A DNA stretch of 64,000 nt from Micavibrio sp. UBA7689 (GCA_002482805.1 DLGR01000019.1:1-64000), one strand, 5' to 3'. Shown: positions 55,190 through 64,000, numbered from the stretch's first letter. Made by a program: numbers and translations. The notes: a model not told the origin generated them from the sequence alone.

Positions 55190-55746
55190 AAAACCTTGCC
55201 ATCTTATGCGCCCTGCTCGCATCCGCCGCCGTCTACACGTTCTGGAGCGATTTCCAATCGACACCTGCTGCGCCATCACAAACACAGCAGGAGATCAAAA
55301 TATCCGCACCAGCGCCGCATTTCACGTTCGAAGATTTGAACGGCAAAAAACACAACATCGAAGACTTCAAAGGCAGAGTCATCATCCTGAATTTTTGGGC
55401 GACATGGTGTGCGCCGTGCGTGGTCGAATTCCCCGCCATGTTGAAACTTGCGGACATTCAAAAAGACAATGCCGCCTTCATCTTCCTGTCCATCGACGAC
55501 AACAAGGAAGAGATTGCACGCTTCCTTAAAAAGCACGCAAAATCCCTGCCGCAAAATGCGGTGGTAGGACATGATGTCGATAAAACGGTTTCACAGGACC
55601 TTTTCCAAACGGTAAAGGTGCCTGAAACCTATATCATAACGCCCGATCTGAAACTCGCAGACAAAATCGTAGGGAGCGACGTTGACTGGACCTCAGAGGC
55701 CGTTCAGCAAAAAATCAATACGCTTTACCGCGCCAGATCGATGTAG
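55186..55746 (+). CDS. resA: ResA/TlpA-like thiol-disulfide oxidoreductase
   Basis: Membrane-anchored thioredoxin keeping apocytochrome c thiols reduced. 186 residues from MKNLAILCALL; the ATG overlaps the ccsA stop and has GGAAGG upstream. Active site WCAPC is near residue 78 in FWATWCAPCVVEFP, with the cis-Pro in VPETYII. The gene overlaps the convergent lipoprotein gene by 22 bp. Confidence 0.93.
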   Translation: MKNLAILCALLASAAVYTFWSDFQSTPAAPSQTQQEIKISAPAPHFTFEDLNGKKHNIEDFKGRVIILNFWATWCAPCVVEFPAMLKLADIQKDNAAFIFLSIDDNKEEIARFLKKHAKSLPQNAVVGHDVDKTVSQDLFQTVKVPETYIITPDLKLADKIVGSDVDWTSEAVQQKINTLYRARSM

Positions 55747-56720
55747 ACGCGGTAGTTTTTATTTGCGCCGTCAGGCTTCAACACGCCTTGTCCGACAATT
55801 TTTGTGTTCTTCGAAAGCGGCATCGCCACGATCATGCCACCATTGCTTTGCGGCGTTACATCAATGGATTTCACAAGTGATGATTTCATCGACGCGCCGG
55901 AAAGATTTCCTGCAGCGCTTCCTTGGGCAAAGCTCACGATCAAAATCTGTTCAGGATCAACGTCCGCGGTATAGGGAATATTATCGGTCGTTTCGAAGAC
56001 AACGCGCGTTGTACTGTTATGATCGGCAACGCGTGCAGCGACGAGCGACGCGCCCGATGATGCGGGGACTGCGGCTTGCGGCACGGGTGCGGGGGCAGGA
56101 GGTGGCATTGCCACAGGTGCTTGAGGAGGCGGTGTTACTTGCACAGGTGGTGCAATGGCAGGCGCGGCTGGTATTGGTGGTGCTGCAACAGGCGGCAATG
56201 TCGTAGGAGTACCGGTGATCGGCGCATCATTCAGCGCGGAAGGCGATACGGGCGGAATACCAGAAAGATCAGCAGGCGCGGCGTCGCCATCGACGAGCAC
56301 TTGCAATTGCTCCACGAGACCTTGGATTTCCTGTTCGATCGCCATCAAGCGGTTCACCGCAGGCGCGGTGGTGTCGTAATCATCGCGCAATGCCTGCACG
56401 GCTGCTTCGAGTCTTTCAAATCTTTCGTCATCGCTGCCGGCATTGGTATCGAACAATCTGCGCGTGACAATACCTTTCGCTTCGGTTTCATAACCGTTTG
56501 CCGCAGCGGATTGCGCGGCGGATTTGTCAACAGAAAGTCCGGGCGTGTCGGATGCGGGCGCTGCAAGCTCGCGCGCCTCTTCTGCCGTAAAATTCGTTTT
56601 CAATTTTTCAACGCGCGGAGAGTTCGTCGCACTTGTTTTCGGCGTAGAAGAAGATACGTCACACCCTGCTGCAGCCAACGATGTCAGCAACAGTGCAAAG
56701 CAGACTAAAAATTTCTTCAT
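55725..56720 (-). CDS. Lipoprotein with coiled-coil, Pro/Ala linker and AMIN-like C-terminal domain
   Basis: 331 residues from MKKFLVCFALL with lipobox AAGC (Cys20). Residues about 100-155 are helical (coiled-coil-like), about 165-235 are Pro/Ala-rich, long enough to cross part of the wall. The last ~95 residues have the beta pattern of AMIN domains (RVVFETTDNIPYTADV, ending YRVYIDLAR). Perhaps anchored in the outer membrane and binding peptidoglycan or a secretin. A longer frame upstream is rejected. The 260 bp to 56979 hold no gene. Confidence 0.75.
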   Translation of the reverse strand: MKKFLVCFALLLTSLAAAGCDVSSSTPKTSATNSPRVEKLKTNFTAEEARELAAPASDTPGLSVDKSAAQSAAANGYETEAKGIVTRRLFDTNAGSDDERFERLEAAVQALRDDYDTTAPAVNRLMAIEQEIQGLVEQLQVLVDGDAAPADLSGIPPVSPSALNDAPITGTPTTLPPVAAPPIPAAPAIAPPVQVTPPPQAPVAMPPPAPAPVPQAAVPASSGASLVAARVADHNSTTRVVFETTDNIPYTADVDPEQILIVSFAQGSAAGNLSGASMKSSLVKSIDVTPQSNGGMIVAMPLSKNTKIVGQGVLKPDGANKNYRVYIDLAR

Positions 56721-56979
56721 AGGCACGGAAGGCAAAGAGTAATGCTTCCGCGCCGACACCATGGTCATGGTGATTTCCCTAAGATGTGACACCCGCGTAT
56801 GGGCATGCGAGACTCTCCAGCCGAAGCGTGAGAATCCCTCATGTTCAAGGCTACAGACGGTCTTCTGTATCGTCAAATAGAAATGTGTTTAGAATCAAAG
56901 TTTTAAGGGCGCACTGTAACCCCAGAGTCACGTCAAGGGTTAAGTGCCTGTATTTGAGTCATTTTTTGAATCAGGCGGG

Positions 56980-57453
56980 CTAGAAATTGATCGTGACCGG
57001 GAAGTTGATGGAATAGGTCCCGTCATTGTAAGGGGTACCGCCGCCCAGCGTCTGAAGACGGCCGCTGATCGTGAACGTGCTGTTCCCCGAAGCATCGGTT
57101 ACAGGCACCAAAGGGCGGGATTCCAAGTTATCGACTGTAAACGGCCCTCCTGGCCCCGTGATACTGAAGCTGGGAGGAAAACTGATAGTATAGGCAGTGC
57201 TGGACGGCCCCCCGGAAACCGAGTATTCACCGATCTGGGGCGGTGAGTGCAGATAGATGTTCGAATTGTAAGAATAAGTCCCCGACGGATTGATGGTCAC
57301 GCGTCCGACAACGGCCGTGGAAATGACCACGATTTCACCGAAGTAAAGCGGTGTGTCTTCGGTAATCGTCTGTGCGTGAACCATCTGCGGCAATAACGCT
57401 GCCGCCAGAAATAAACAACCCGCAAGGGCGCTATTTCTGTGTGACAATTTCAT
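56980..57453 (-). CDS. DUF4402 secreted subunit (minor, fibre-type)
   Basis: 157 residues, signal peptide to about residue 27 (VHAQ), then an all-beta domain starting with LYFGEIVVIS and ending PVTINF, the DUF4402 pattern. Proteins of this family resemble pilus or spore-coat U subunits whose edge strand is supplied by a neighbour. It overlaps the chaperone gene by 17 to 23 bp, so it is translationally coupled. Confidence 0.85.
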   Translation of the reverse strand: MKLSHRNSALAGCLFLAAALLPQMVHAQTITEDTPLYFGEIVVISTAVVGRVTINPSGTYSYNSNIYLHSPPQIGEYSVSGGPSSTAYTISFPPSFSITGPGGPFTVDNLESRPLVPVTDASGNSTFTISGRLQTLGGGTPYNDGTYSINFPVTINF

Positions 57454-58225
57454 CGATCACGCCTTTATCCCCGAATTCATTCGTATATACCAGCCGTATC
57501 GGGCCCGCTGCGGGCACCTCCTTCAAAGGCATTTCCACAACGCGCTTTGATACCTCAGAAAAAACATTCAGGTTCGACATAACGCCTATTTCTTTATCTC
57601 CCTGATAAGCCCTGACCGTCCCCATGACACCGGCCTGCCCCTGTCTTACGAGATCAAATCTCAAAGCAGGCCTTCCTTGTTGCGCCTGTGATGCAGGAAC
57701 AAAGGAAATATTTTGCATTTTGGCACCGCCCGTTAGCTCGCCCTTACGGAATATGACAGGAATGACCACGGCCACATTCATTTTCATCATAATCGATGCA
57801 CTTTTGGACGGGGTTCGTCTTACGGAGGAATCTTCTTCATCAAAGCTGATTGCTTTTACATGGAAGCGGTATTCGCCGTCCGGTAAATCGGCGGGTTTTT
57901 GAATGGAAAGGCGTACTTTTTGCCGCCCCCCGGCGGGGAGTGTGAATTGTTTGGGTGAAATGCGGATATCGCGTTCCGGATCAAAAGCAGGATTGAGCGG
58001 CACCGCAATCTCTTCATAAGTCCCGTCTTCTTTTTGCTTGTAGGACATCAGTGTGATACGCACAAAATTGGGTTTGTCCCCCAGATTCAAAACCGTGATA
58101 TCGGCGCTGCGCTGACGGTCATCGATCAGGATTTTGCGCGGCAGGATATCAATACGCGCCGCCTGTGCAGACAGGGGCGCAAAACAGACCGCGAAAAGAA
58201 CGAAAGCTAACGATAAAAATTTCAT
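57431..58225 (-). CDS. PapD-like periplasmic pilus chaperone
   Basis: 264 residues, signal peptide to about 21 (AQAA), two Ig-like domains. ILPRKILIDDRQRSADITVLN carries the first-strand Arg region, and NVAVVIPVIFRKGE is the G1 donor-strand region with alternating hydrophobics. It holds subunits until the usher accepts them. An ATG two codons upstream (58231) is an alternative start. Confidence 0.9.
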   Translation of the reverse strand: MKFLSLAFVLFAVCFAPLSAQAARIDILPRKILIDDRQRSADITVLNLGDKPNFVRITLMSYKQKEDGTYEEIAVPLNPAFDPERDIRISPKQFTLPAGGRQKVRLSIQKPADLPDGEYRFHVKAISFDEEDSSVRRTPSKSASIMMKMNVAVVIPVIFRKGELTGGAKMQNISFVPASQAQQGRPALRFDLVRQGQAGVMGTVRAYQGDKEIGVMSNLNVFSEVSKRVVEMPLKEVPAAGPIRLVYTNEFGDKGVIDEIVTQK

Positions 58226-58282
58226 GGGCATCTCACTGGTTTGATTGAGGCTTCATATTAGACTTTTTTTGCGCAAAAAGAA

Positions 58283-58310
58283 AACCCCGCGAAGATGGCT
58301 TCGCGGGGTT
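58283..58310 (-). terminator. Terminator after the major DUF4402 subunit gene
   Basis: 12-bp stem AACCCCGCGAAG/CTTCGCGGGGTT, 4-base loop, then TTCTTTTTG on the - strand. It separates the first subunit from the chaperone and would limit expression of the latter. Confidence 0.9.
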
Positions 58311-58328
58311 ATTAATTCTTTATCGTAA

Positions 58329-58910
58329 TTAGTAGGAGACAACCAGGTCAAAAGAACCGGCGTAGGTGGCGTCCGCGTAAAGAGCAACAGCAGTCTGCGT
58401 TACAAGGTTGGCGCCGATATCGATGGTGTCCGGAGTGTCAATAAACACGTGTTGGAAAGGCGTACCGGCCGTACGAGCGACAGCGGCACCGAGGTTATAC
58501 GAAACCTGCCAACCGTTGAGCGTAAAGGCTTGCGCACCGGCGATCGGGTTGACCACGTTGTTGATGGTATAGTTCAAGTTAGCGCTGGGAGCCGCATCTT
58601 CAATCGTAAGGCTAGCGGCCGAGGCGTTGGTGTTGTCAACGATGGCGAACGTGGCCGGAGCACCGGTCGTGGCCGTCGTCAAAGCATCGGTCAACGGGTT
58701 GATCGTCAAAGTCGCCGTGTTAACGTTGTGCGAAATAACAGCCACCGTACCGAAATCCAGAGGGTCAACCTCTGTAACGGTAATGGCGTTAAGAACTATA
58801 ACCGATGCGGTTACGGGTTCAGTTGTCTGGGCGTGTGCCGTTCCTGCAGACATGGCAAGTGCGGCAACTCCAACAGAAAGAAGAAGTTTGTTTGTGAAGG
58901 TCGTTTTCAT
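58329..58910 (-). CDS. DUF4402 secreted subunit (probable major)
   Basis: 193 residues, signal peptide to about 28 (AHAQ), then a beta-rich, Cys-free domain: TEVDPLDFGTVAV near the N-terminus and AGSFDLVVSY at the end, as in DUF4402. Very Ala/Thr/Asn-rich and acidic. Its own terminator directly downstream suggests high expression compared with chaperone and minor subunit. Divergent from the usher-like gene with 270 bp between. Confidence 0.85.
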   Translation of the reverse strand: MKTTFTNKLLLSVGVAALAMSAGTAHAQTTEPVTASVIVLNAITVTEVDPLDFGTVAVISHNVNTATLTINPLTDALTTATTGAPATFAIVDNTNASAASLTIEDAAPSANLNYTINNVVNPIAGAQAFTLNGWQVSYNLGAAVARTAGTPFQHVFIDTPDTIDIGANLVTQTAVALYADATYAGSFDLVVSY

Positions 58911-59180
58911 AAGTTGGTCTCCTGTTATCGTTCCTAGATAAATGCGGTTTGCTTCTGCTACCTAAAACGGCTTGAACCGTTCGTACATGGTATAGGATTA
59001 TTTTATAAATAAAAGATTAAATAATCCCTAAAATCGAAATACTCATAAATTATTTGTTTAGAATCAAGCAAATCAACGTTATAGAAAATGGTTAACGACC
59101 CGTTGTATTTGGCATGGGCTTTGCATTCATCTCCTCTTAACCAGAATGTTCTTACCCCATTAACGAATATTACAGTCCAA

Positions 59181-62100
59181 ATGGCCAAAAACGGCAGAAA
59201 TAAAAGGTTTTCCACAGAATTGCGCACAGTCTTACTAGGCTGTTTTTGCGCATTTGCCTTTGTATTTCCCTGCAAATTACAAGCCAAAGAACCCCCGACA
59301 ACCATCGAACAAAGCGCCCTCAAGACCCTTGCACGTGATTTCGTGGCGCGAATCGGAAACAAGCTAAAGACCTATGATGAAAAACAGGCCGCGAGCGCCG
59401 GCGGCGAAAATGCGATATCGTTGATACCCGACGGAGAGCTTCTTTTGCTCCGCCCCAAGGCCGGAAAATTCGTTATGGATAGCGAGATAGGGGCCATCAA
59501 GAACAAAGGCATCGTTTACATCAATCTTTACGACATCATCACAAATCTGGAACTGGTGATCGATTACGATCCTGCAAATAAAACCGGATCAGGATGGTTC
59601 CTGCGCGAGGATTGGTTGGTCCGCATGGATTTCAACAAAGGTGAAGTCGTTTCCCGCGGGCAAACCTACAAAGTCAAACCACAGGATATCTACGAAGATT
59701 CCGGCGATATGTATATTTCACAGGCCGCCGCGGAAGACTGGCTGGAAATCAAAACCAAACCTGACATCGCGCAACAGTATATTGAAATCAACACACCCTA
59801 CCCATTCCCCGCGCTGGCACGCAACGCCCGCTCGCGCGAAACCAACGGCCGCCGCACACGCGATGTGGCCGTACTGCCACGCATCAAGCAGGAAGAAAAA
59901 ATGTTCGACATCAATACAATAGAATCGCAATACAGTGCACGTCTGCAAAGGTCTAAGGATAAACCTACTACCACGTCATACCAAAACATCACCACAGCCG
60001 AAGGCGAGGTTTTGAAACACAACGCCTATGGCGTTACAGTTTGGGACAATCAGCAAAAGCTTTCAAGCATCAGGGCCCGTCTGAGCAAAGAAAGCGAAAA
60101 CCCCGATCTTCTGGGAGAATTGAAAGCACGTTCCTACACAATTGGTGATACGGACACGACCAATCTGCCGCTCACCGGCGGGCAAAGTCAGGAATTCGGA
60201 TTCCGCGTGAACAACAACCCGCTGCGCAATGCGGACTTCCAAACAACACTCATCAGCGGCGATGCACTGCCCGGATGGGATGTGGAATTATACCGCGAAG
60301 GCGGTCTGATCGACCGCATCCGCGTTGAAGACGACGCGCGCTATGAATTTGCAGATATTGAGTTGTTCTCCGGCGACAACAACTTCGAAGTATTCTTCTA
60401 TGGACCGCAAGGAGAAATACGCCGAGATGCGTTCAACCTGCCCGTCAACGAAGAGTTTCTCGCGACACAGGACAATACCTACGACGTCTCCGTATCCTTG
60501 AACGACGCACAGACCTACAACAAATTTCCCAGTGAGGATGAAGACGCGAACACCCCACACGTCACCGCTCGTTACAACAAATTGTTCGGCGACACGCTTA
60601 CCTATGCCGGTATCAATGCCGAAAAAGTTAATGGCGAAGCCAAAGCCTATCTGGGCACAGGGTTTACCAACGTATGGAATGGTTTCATTTTTGATGGTAA
60701 CGCTGCCATTGATGAACAAGCCTCTACCGCCTTGGAACTTGGGGCGCGCAAAAATATTGCAGATTGGAGATTGTCTCTACGCGGCGGCATTAAAAGCGAA
60801 GATTATATCAGCGACGGCGATATAGGCGCGGAGAAATACGTTCTGGGTACGGTCAATAAAAACTTCATTGCGCCCTTTAATACCTATGCAAGTCTCGGCC
60901 TTATCGGCCAATATCAGGAAATCGGTGACAACACGGTTTCTACTGGAAACCTGAACTTGAACCACCAGATCGGCAGATTTTCTTGGAACAACGCTCTTAC
61001 CGTGCAGGACACGCAATTCGGCAGCGATTCGGAAGGAGGACTGGGAGGAGGATCGGAAACCCGCGTGACCGACAGTCTTTCGGGTCGCTATAGCTTCGGA
61101 AAGGTTTTTGCGCGCGCAGGCGTGAACTACAATATAAAACCCGATGCAGCCGTGAATGATTACTTCTCGCAAGTCACCTACCAACCAAACAACAGATTTA
61201 GCGGCGATATTCAAGTTGAACACGAACCCGATCCGAGACTTACGCGGGGGCGTCTTTCGCTCAATTACAGACATGACAAATTCCGCGTAACCCCGTTTGT
61301 CGAGGCGGATACCGATTCCAAAATGGCTGCGGGTGTCAGGCTTCTCACCACTTTTGTCGATGAGCCTGGAAAAACATTGCCCATGATAACCAGCGATCGT
61401 GTCGCAGGCCGCGGGCTTGTATCTTCTTTCGTCTTTCATGACAAGGACGGAAATGGTTTGTACGATACGGGCAAAGACCAACCGCTTCCCGATGTCATCG
61501 TCGAGAGTGTGAATGTCAAGCGCCGCGAAGCCACAAACGCCGAAGGCTTCTCGCTTATCAAAGATCTGCCCGAAAACTTCGTGACCGACATCCGTGTCGA
61601 TCAAGCAACGCTGCCCGATACATTCATGATTCCGGGATTCGAGGGCGTATCCGTGTTCCCGCGCGCTGGTCAGATGGTTGAACTCGCCTTCCCCATACAT
61701 ATGTCGGGGGAGATAGACGGCACGATTTATGTTGAAGGCGCGGGCCTTGGCAAGCAAGCTGCGCGCGCCTCTGTAAAACTTATTCCCGTGGATGGTCGTA
61801 CAACCAAAATCATAGATACGGTCACAGCAATAGACGGTTATTACGTTTTGAGCAGCATTCCGCCCGGAAGTTATCTTTTGAATATCGACGCGCCTTCCGC
61901 ATCCAAAATCAAGGCAGGCGGTATGCAGCCCGTGCCGATCACAATCGGCTTCGACGGCACAGTTGTTTCGGGGCAGGACCTTGTGCTGCACAGAGGTCGC
62001 AAGCAAGTGCCGATCGAAGTCAAAACCGTGACTCTGACCGGACAGAATACGCCGTTCTTTGCACTGGAAACCAACGATTCCAAAAAGAGCAAACTCTCGG

Positions 62101-62327
62101 CGCTTCTGGAAAAAATGGTGCAGAAAAAATCACCTTCCAAAACCAATCCGCGCGCGGGCCTCGTGCCGCTCGCCATGGAAGGCCAGACCGATCTGAAAAT
62201 CCTTCCGGGTCAGGATTGGGCGCAGCATTTCAACCGTTGCCAAGCGCTCAACGATGCAAACTTGGCTTGCAAAATGATTTTGTTCGTCCCCAAAGAAGAC
62301 AAAGCCACCAAAACCGCCGCCAAGTAG
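59181..62327 (+). CDS. Usher-like outer-membrane assembly protein, 1048 residues
   Basis: Start at MAKNGRNKRF with a signal peptide to about 35; an ATG 31 codons earlier is possible but lacks a signal. Order: periplasmic N-domain (about 80-200), then an Ig-like block with GWDVELYREGGLIDR and YEFADIELFSGDNN (about 345-420) resembling the usher plug/middle domain. A beta-barrel-like region (about 450-745) follows, then an SdrD-B-like repeat VFHDKDGNGLYD (about 750-790), a carboxypeptidase-regulatory-like domain (about 840-930), and a C-domain with a Cys pair. Longer than FimD (about 850). Divergent from chaperone and subunits. Confidence 0.8.
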   Translation: MAKNGRNKRFSTELRTVLLGCFCAFAFVFPCKLQAKEPPTTIEQSALKTLARDFVARIGNKLKTYDEKQAASAGGENAISLIPDGELLLLRPKAGKFVMDSEIGAIKNKGIVYINLYDIITNLELVIDYDPANKTGSGWFLREDWLVRMDFNKGEVVSRGQTYKVKPQDIYEDSGDMYISQAAAEDWLEIKTKPDIAQQYIEINTPYPFPALARNARSRETNGRRTRDVAVLPRIKQEEKMFDINTIESQYSARLQRSKDKPTTTSYQNITTAEGEVLKHNAYGVTVWDNQQKLSSIRARLSKESENPDLLGELKARSYTIGDTDTTNLPLTGGQSQEFGFRVNNNPLRNADFQTTLISGDALPGWDVELYREGGLIDRIRVEDDARYEFADIELFSGDNNFEVFFYGPQGEIRRDAFNLPVNEEFLATQDNTYDVSVSLNDAQTYNKFPSEDEDANTPHVTARYNKLFGDTLTYAGINAEKVNGEAKAYLGTGFTNVWNGFIFDGNAAIDEQASTALELGARKNIADWRLSLRGGIKSEDYISDGDIGAEKYVLGTVNKNFIAPFNTYASLGLIGQYQEIGDNTVSTGNLNLNHQIGRFSWNNALTVQDTQFGSDSEGGLGGGSETRVTDSLSGRYSFGKVFARAGVNYNIKPDAAVNDYFSQVTYQPNNRFSGDIQVEHEPDPRLTRGRLSLNYRHDKFRVTPFVEADTDSKMAAGVRLLTTFVDEPGKTLPMITSDRVAGRGLVSSFVFHDKDGNGLYDTGKDQPLPDVIVESVNVKRREATNAEGFSLIKDLPENFVTDIRVDQATLPDTFMIPGFEGVSVFPRAGQMVELAFPIHMSGEIDGTIYVEGAGLGKQAARASVKLIPVDGRTTKIIDTVTAIDGYYVLSSIPPGSYLLNIDAPSASKIKAGGMQPVPITIGFDGTVVSGQDLVLHRGRKQVPIEVKTVTLTGQNTPFFALETNDSKKSKLSALLEKMVQKKSPSKTNPRAGLVPLAMEGQTDLKILPGQDWAQHFNRCQALNDANLACKMILFVPKEDKATKTAAK

Positions 62328-62485
62328 AACCGCAAATATTTGTTGCGCGGCAACAGAAGATTCTTGAAATTTTCTTCCTCTTTCCACAACTTATGCGACT
62401 TTAAACGGCTTGCCTATTTGCCTCGGCACGCCTAGTTTGGTGGTTCTTAATCCAAGGCGTTATCAAGGGTGCTTGCGGACATATT

Positions 62486-64000
62486 ATGGCCACGAAAAAA
62501 CAAACCAAAAAACCTAGCAAAACTTCCTCTAAAAAAACCGCGGCGCCTTCCGGCACGAAAACAGCATCTGGCAAATCCCCTACCGCCGAAGCGATGGATA
62601 TTTTGCCTGCAAAAGCGCCCGCGCTGCTGAAGGAATTCGCCCGCGATTTTCTGGGCAAGATCACCGAAGACGATTTGAACCAAATGCCCCCGCAAGTATT
62701 GGCCGCCACCGCCGAAAATCTCTGGAATCTTCTGGAGAAAAAGAAGGCCGGCGAACCCGCCATACATATATATACGCCCACAGTGGCCGAAAATGGCTGG
62801 ACCAACGGGCGCACCATCATCGATATCGCTATGGACGACATGGCATTCCTTATCGATTCCATCGTGGCCGAAATCGTCCGCCATGGTCAGCTCATTCAAA
62901 TGCTCGTCCACCCCACGGTGAACGCAAAGTTTTCGGGCAAAACGCTAAAAGGTTTTGAAAAGGATTACAGCGAAGGCTTGTCCCGCTATTCCATTTCGCA
63001 CATCGAATTGCGCAGCCCCATCGGCGAAGCGCAGTCCGAAGAACTGCGCATGGGTTTGATCAGCGCCATCGGCGATGTCAAAAACGCCACGCGCGATTGG
63101 CTTCCCATGAAGGAAATGCTGCGTGCGGCCCAGCGCCAGCTCAGCAATGCTCCTTCCAAATTCGATGATTTCCTGATCGAAGAATATCAGGCTTTTCTCG
63201 AATATCTCTATGACAACAACTTCACATTGCTCGGTTACCGCGAATACAAATTCGTGGAAAAGGGCGACAAGCTCGCCAGCGAAATCATCAAAGGCAAAAG
63301 CCTCGGCCTTCTCTCCGACGAGACCATGCCCGTTTATATCAACGATGCGCGCAAGCAATTGTCGGAGCCGCAGCAAAAACTACGCCGCGGTCAGCCGCCA
63401 CTCACCATATCCAAGGTCAACCGCCGTTCCACCGTGCACCGGCATGTGCCGATGGATGCAGTTGCGGTCAAAACCTTCGGCAAGGACGGCACCGTTACGG
63501 GCGAAATGTTGTTCGTAGGCTTGTTCACATCCGTCACATATTCCCGCAGCATCACGGATATCCCTTACCTGCGCGTCAAAATTCAGAACGTCATCAACAA
63601 AACACAGTTCGTTCCGGGAAGCCATGACCGCCGCGCACTTCGCCACATACTTGAAAAATATCCGCGCGATGAATTGCTGCAAATCTCGGAAAGCCTTTTG
63701 TACGAACACGCGACCAGCATCCTGCGCCTGCAGGAACGGCCGCGCATCGCGCTGTATGCGCGTACCGATCCTTTCGGACGTTATATTTCCTGCCTCGTCT
63801 ATGTGCCGCGTGATCGGTATGAGACGCGCCTGCGCCTAAAACTCCAAGGCGTGCTCGAATCAGAACTCGGGGGTCAATGCACGAACTATCAGGTCACACA
63901 GGATGACTCGCCGCTCGCACGCGTCATGTATCTCATCGACACGAACCATCTGGTGGAATCACCCAAATACAATGCCGCCGCGATCGAGGAAAAACTCGAT
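62486..64000 (+). CDS. gdh: NAD-specific glutamate dehydrogenase, large (GDH-180 type), N-terminal 505 codons
   Basis: Oxidises glutamate to 2-oxoglutarate and ammonia with NAD+. The visible part is the long regulatory N-region of the ~1,600-residue family. After a Lys/Thr/Ser-rich tail (1-35) come FLIDSIVAEI, EYQAFLEYLYDNNFTLLGYREY and RPRIALYARTDPFGRY, all typical. The catalytic domain lies beyond the right edge. The 158 bp upstream contain a small GTTGC/GCAAC hairpin without T-run. Confidence 0.95.
   Translation, partial: MATKKQTKKPSKTSSKKTAAPSGTKTASGKSPTAEAMDILPAKAPALLKEFARDFLGKITEDDLNQMPPQVLAATAENLWNLLEKKKAGEPAIHIYTPTVAENGWTNGRTIIDIAMDDMAFLIDSIVAEIVRHGQLIQMLVHPTVNAKFSGKTLKGFEKDYSEGLSRYSISHIELRSPIGEAQSEELRMGLISAIGDVKNATRDWLPMKEMLRAAQRQLSNAPSKFDDFLIEEYQAFLEYLYDNNFTLLGYREYKFVEKGDKLASEIIKGKSLGLLSDETMPVYINDARKQLSEPQQKLRRGQPPLTISKVNRRSTVHRHVPMDAVAVKTFGKDGTVTGEMLFVGLFTSVTYSRSITDIPYLRVKIQNVINKTQFVPGSHDRRALRHILEKYPRDELLQISESLLYEHATSILRLQERPRIALYARTDPFGRYISCLVYVPRDRYETRLRLKLQGVLESELGGQCTNYQVTQDDSPLARVMYLIDTNHLVESPKYNAAAIEEKLD

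Noticed and set aside
59088..59180. Earlier start of the usher-like protein
   Set aside because: It would place 31 non-signal residues before the signal peptide; the MAKNGRNKRF start gives a proper export signal.
60777..62006. 409-residue open frame antisense to the usher-like gene
   Set aside because: The + strand protein has clear domains and a signal peptide; the antisense product has none.

Overview
The window is a 64 kb stretch of a bacterial chromosome, about 50-55% G+C and densely coded, carrying mostly core genes. It reads as an alphaproteobacterium. Supporting genes are Usg next to groESL, a YumC-type ferredoxin reductase with an adrenodoxin-type ferredoxin, Cox15-type heme A synthase, RNase E with an acidic insertion, an SdhAF4/DUF1674 protein near rsmB, the radA-cvpA-purF-SDR block, and a large NAD-dependent glutamate dehydrogenase. 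A Micavibrio-like or other deep-branching lineage is possible, but this is a guess. No phage, transposase, integrase or CRISPR array was seen.

Layout. 1-1.4 kb: groESL under a CIRCE operator (groEL is cut by the window edge). 1.5-6.7 kb: usg; a ferredoxin / membrane protein / ferredoxin reductase operon divergent from heme A synthase; a glycosyltransferase; a secreted hypothetical. 6.8-7.1 kb: an unassigned structured RNA candidate. 7.2-10.3 kb: rne with a long folded leader. 10.5-15 kb: cell-wall amidase, small lipoprotein, L,D-transpeptidase and isocitrate dehydrogenase. 15.1-18 kb: a solute-binding protein and an RTX protein with 72-residue tandem repeats. 18.1-21.6 kb: yfgM-bamB-der. 21.6-26 kb: SDR, purF, cvpA, radA. 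26.2-30 kb: an esterase and a MacAB/LolD-like ABC exporter. 30-36 kb: ung, an AT-rich membrane phosphodiesterase bracketed by 26-bp direct repeats, heparinase-like protein, rpe, rsmB and chorismate mutase. 36-42 kb: SdhAF4, MFS transporter, typA, a VOC protein and a DEAD-box helicase. 42-47 kb: a structured intergenic region, two acetyltransferases, xthA, ybaB and dnaX. 47-51.2 kb: an accessory group (acyltransferase, EgtD-like methyltransferase, XRE regulator). 51.3-51.6 kb: SRP RNA and tRNA-Thr(CGU), divergent. 51.6-55.7 kb: slyX, a cyclic-nucleotide-domain protein, and a complete System II cytochrome c maturation operon (resB-ccsA-resA). 56.9-62.3 kb: a chaperone/usher-like surface-fibre locus with two DUF4402 subunits. 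62.5-64 kb: the start of NAD-glutamate dehydrogenase.

Two themes stand out. First, respiratory assembly: heme A synthase sits beside its likely electron donors, and cytochrome c maturation uses System II, unusual for this class. Second, the cell envelope: the DUF4402/chaperone/1048-residue usher-like locus is the best candidate for a poorly described system. Several RNA-level structures also deserve checking: the 6.8 kb RNA, the crossing helices upstream of rne, and the mutually exclusive hairpins at 42.3 kb.
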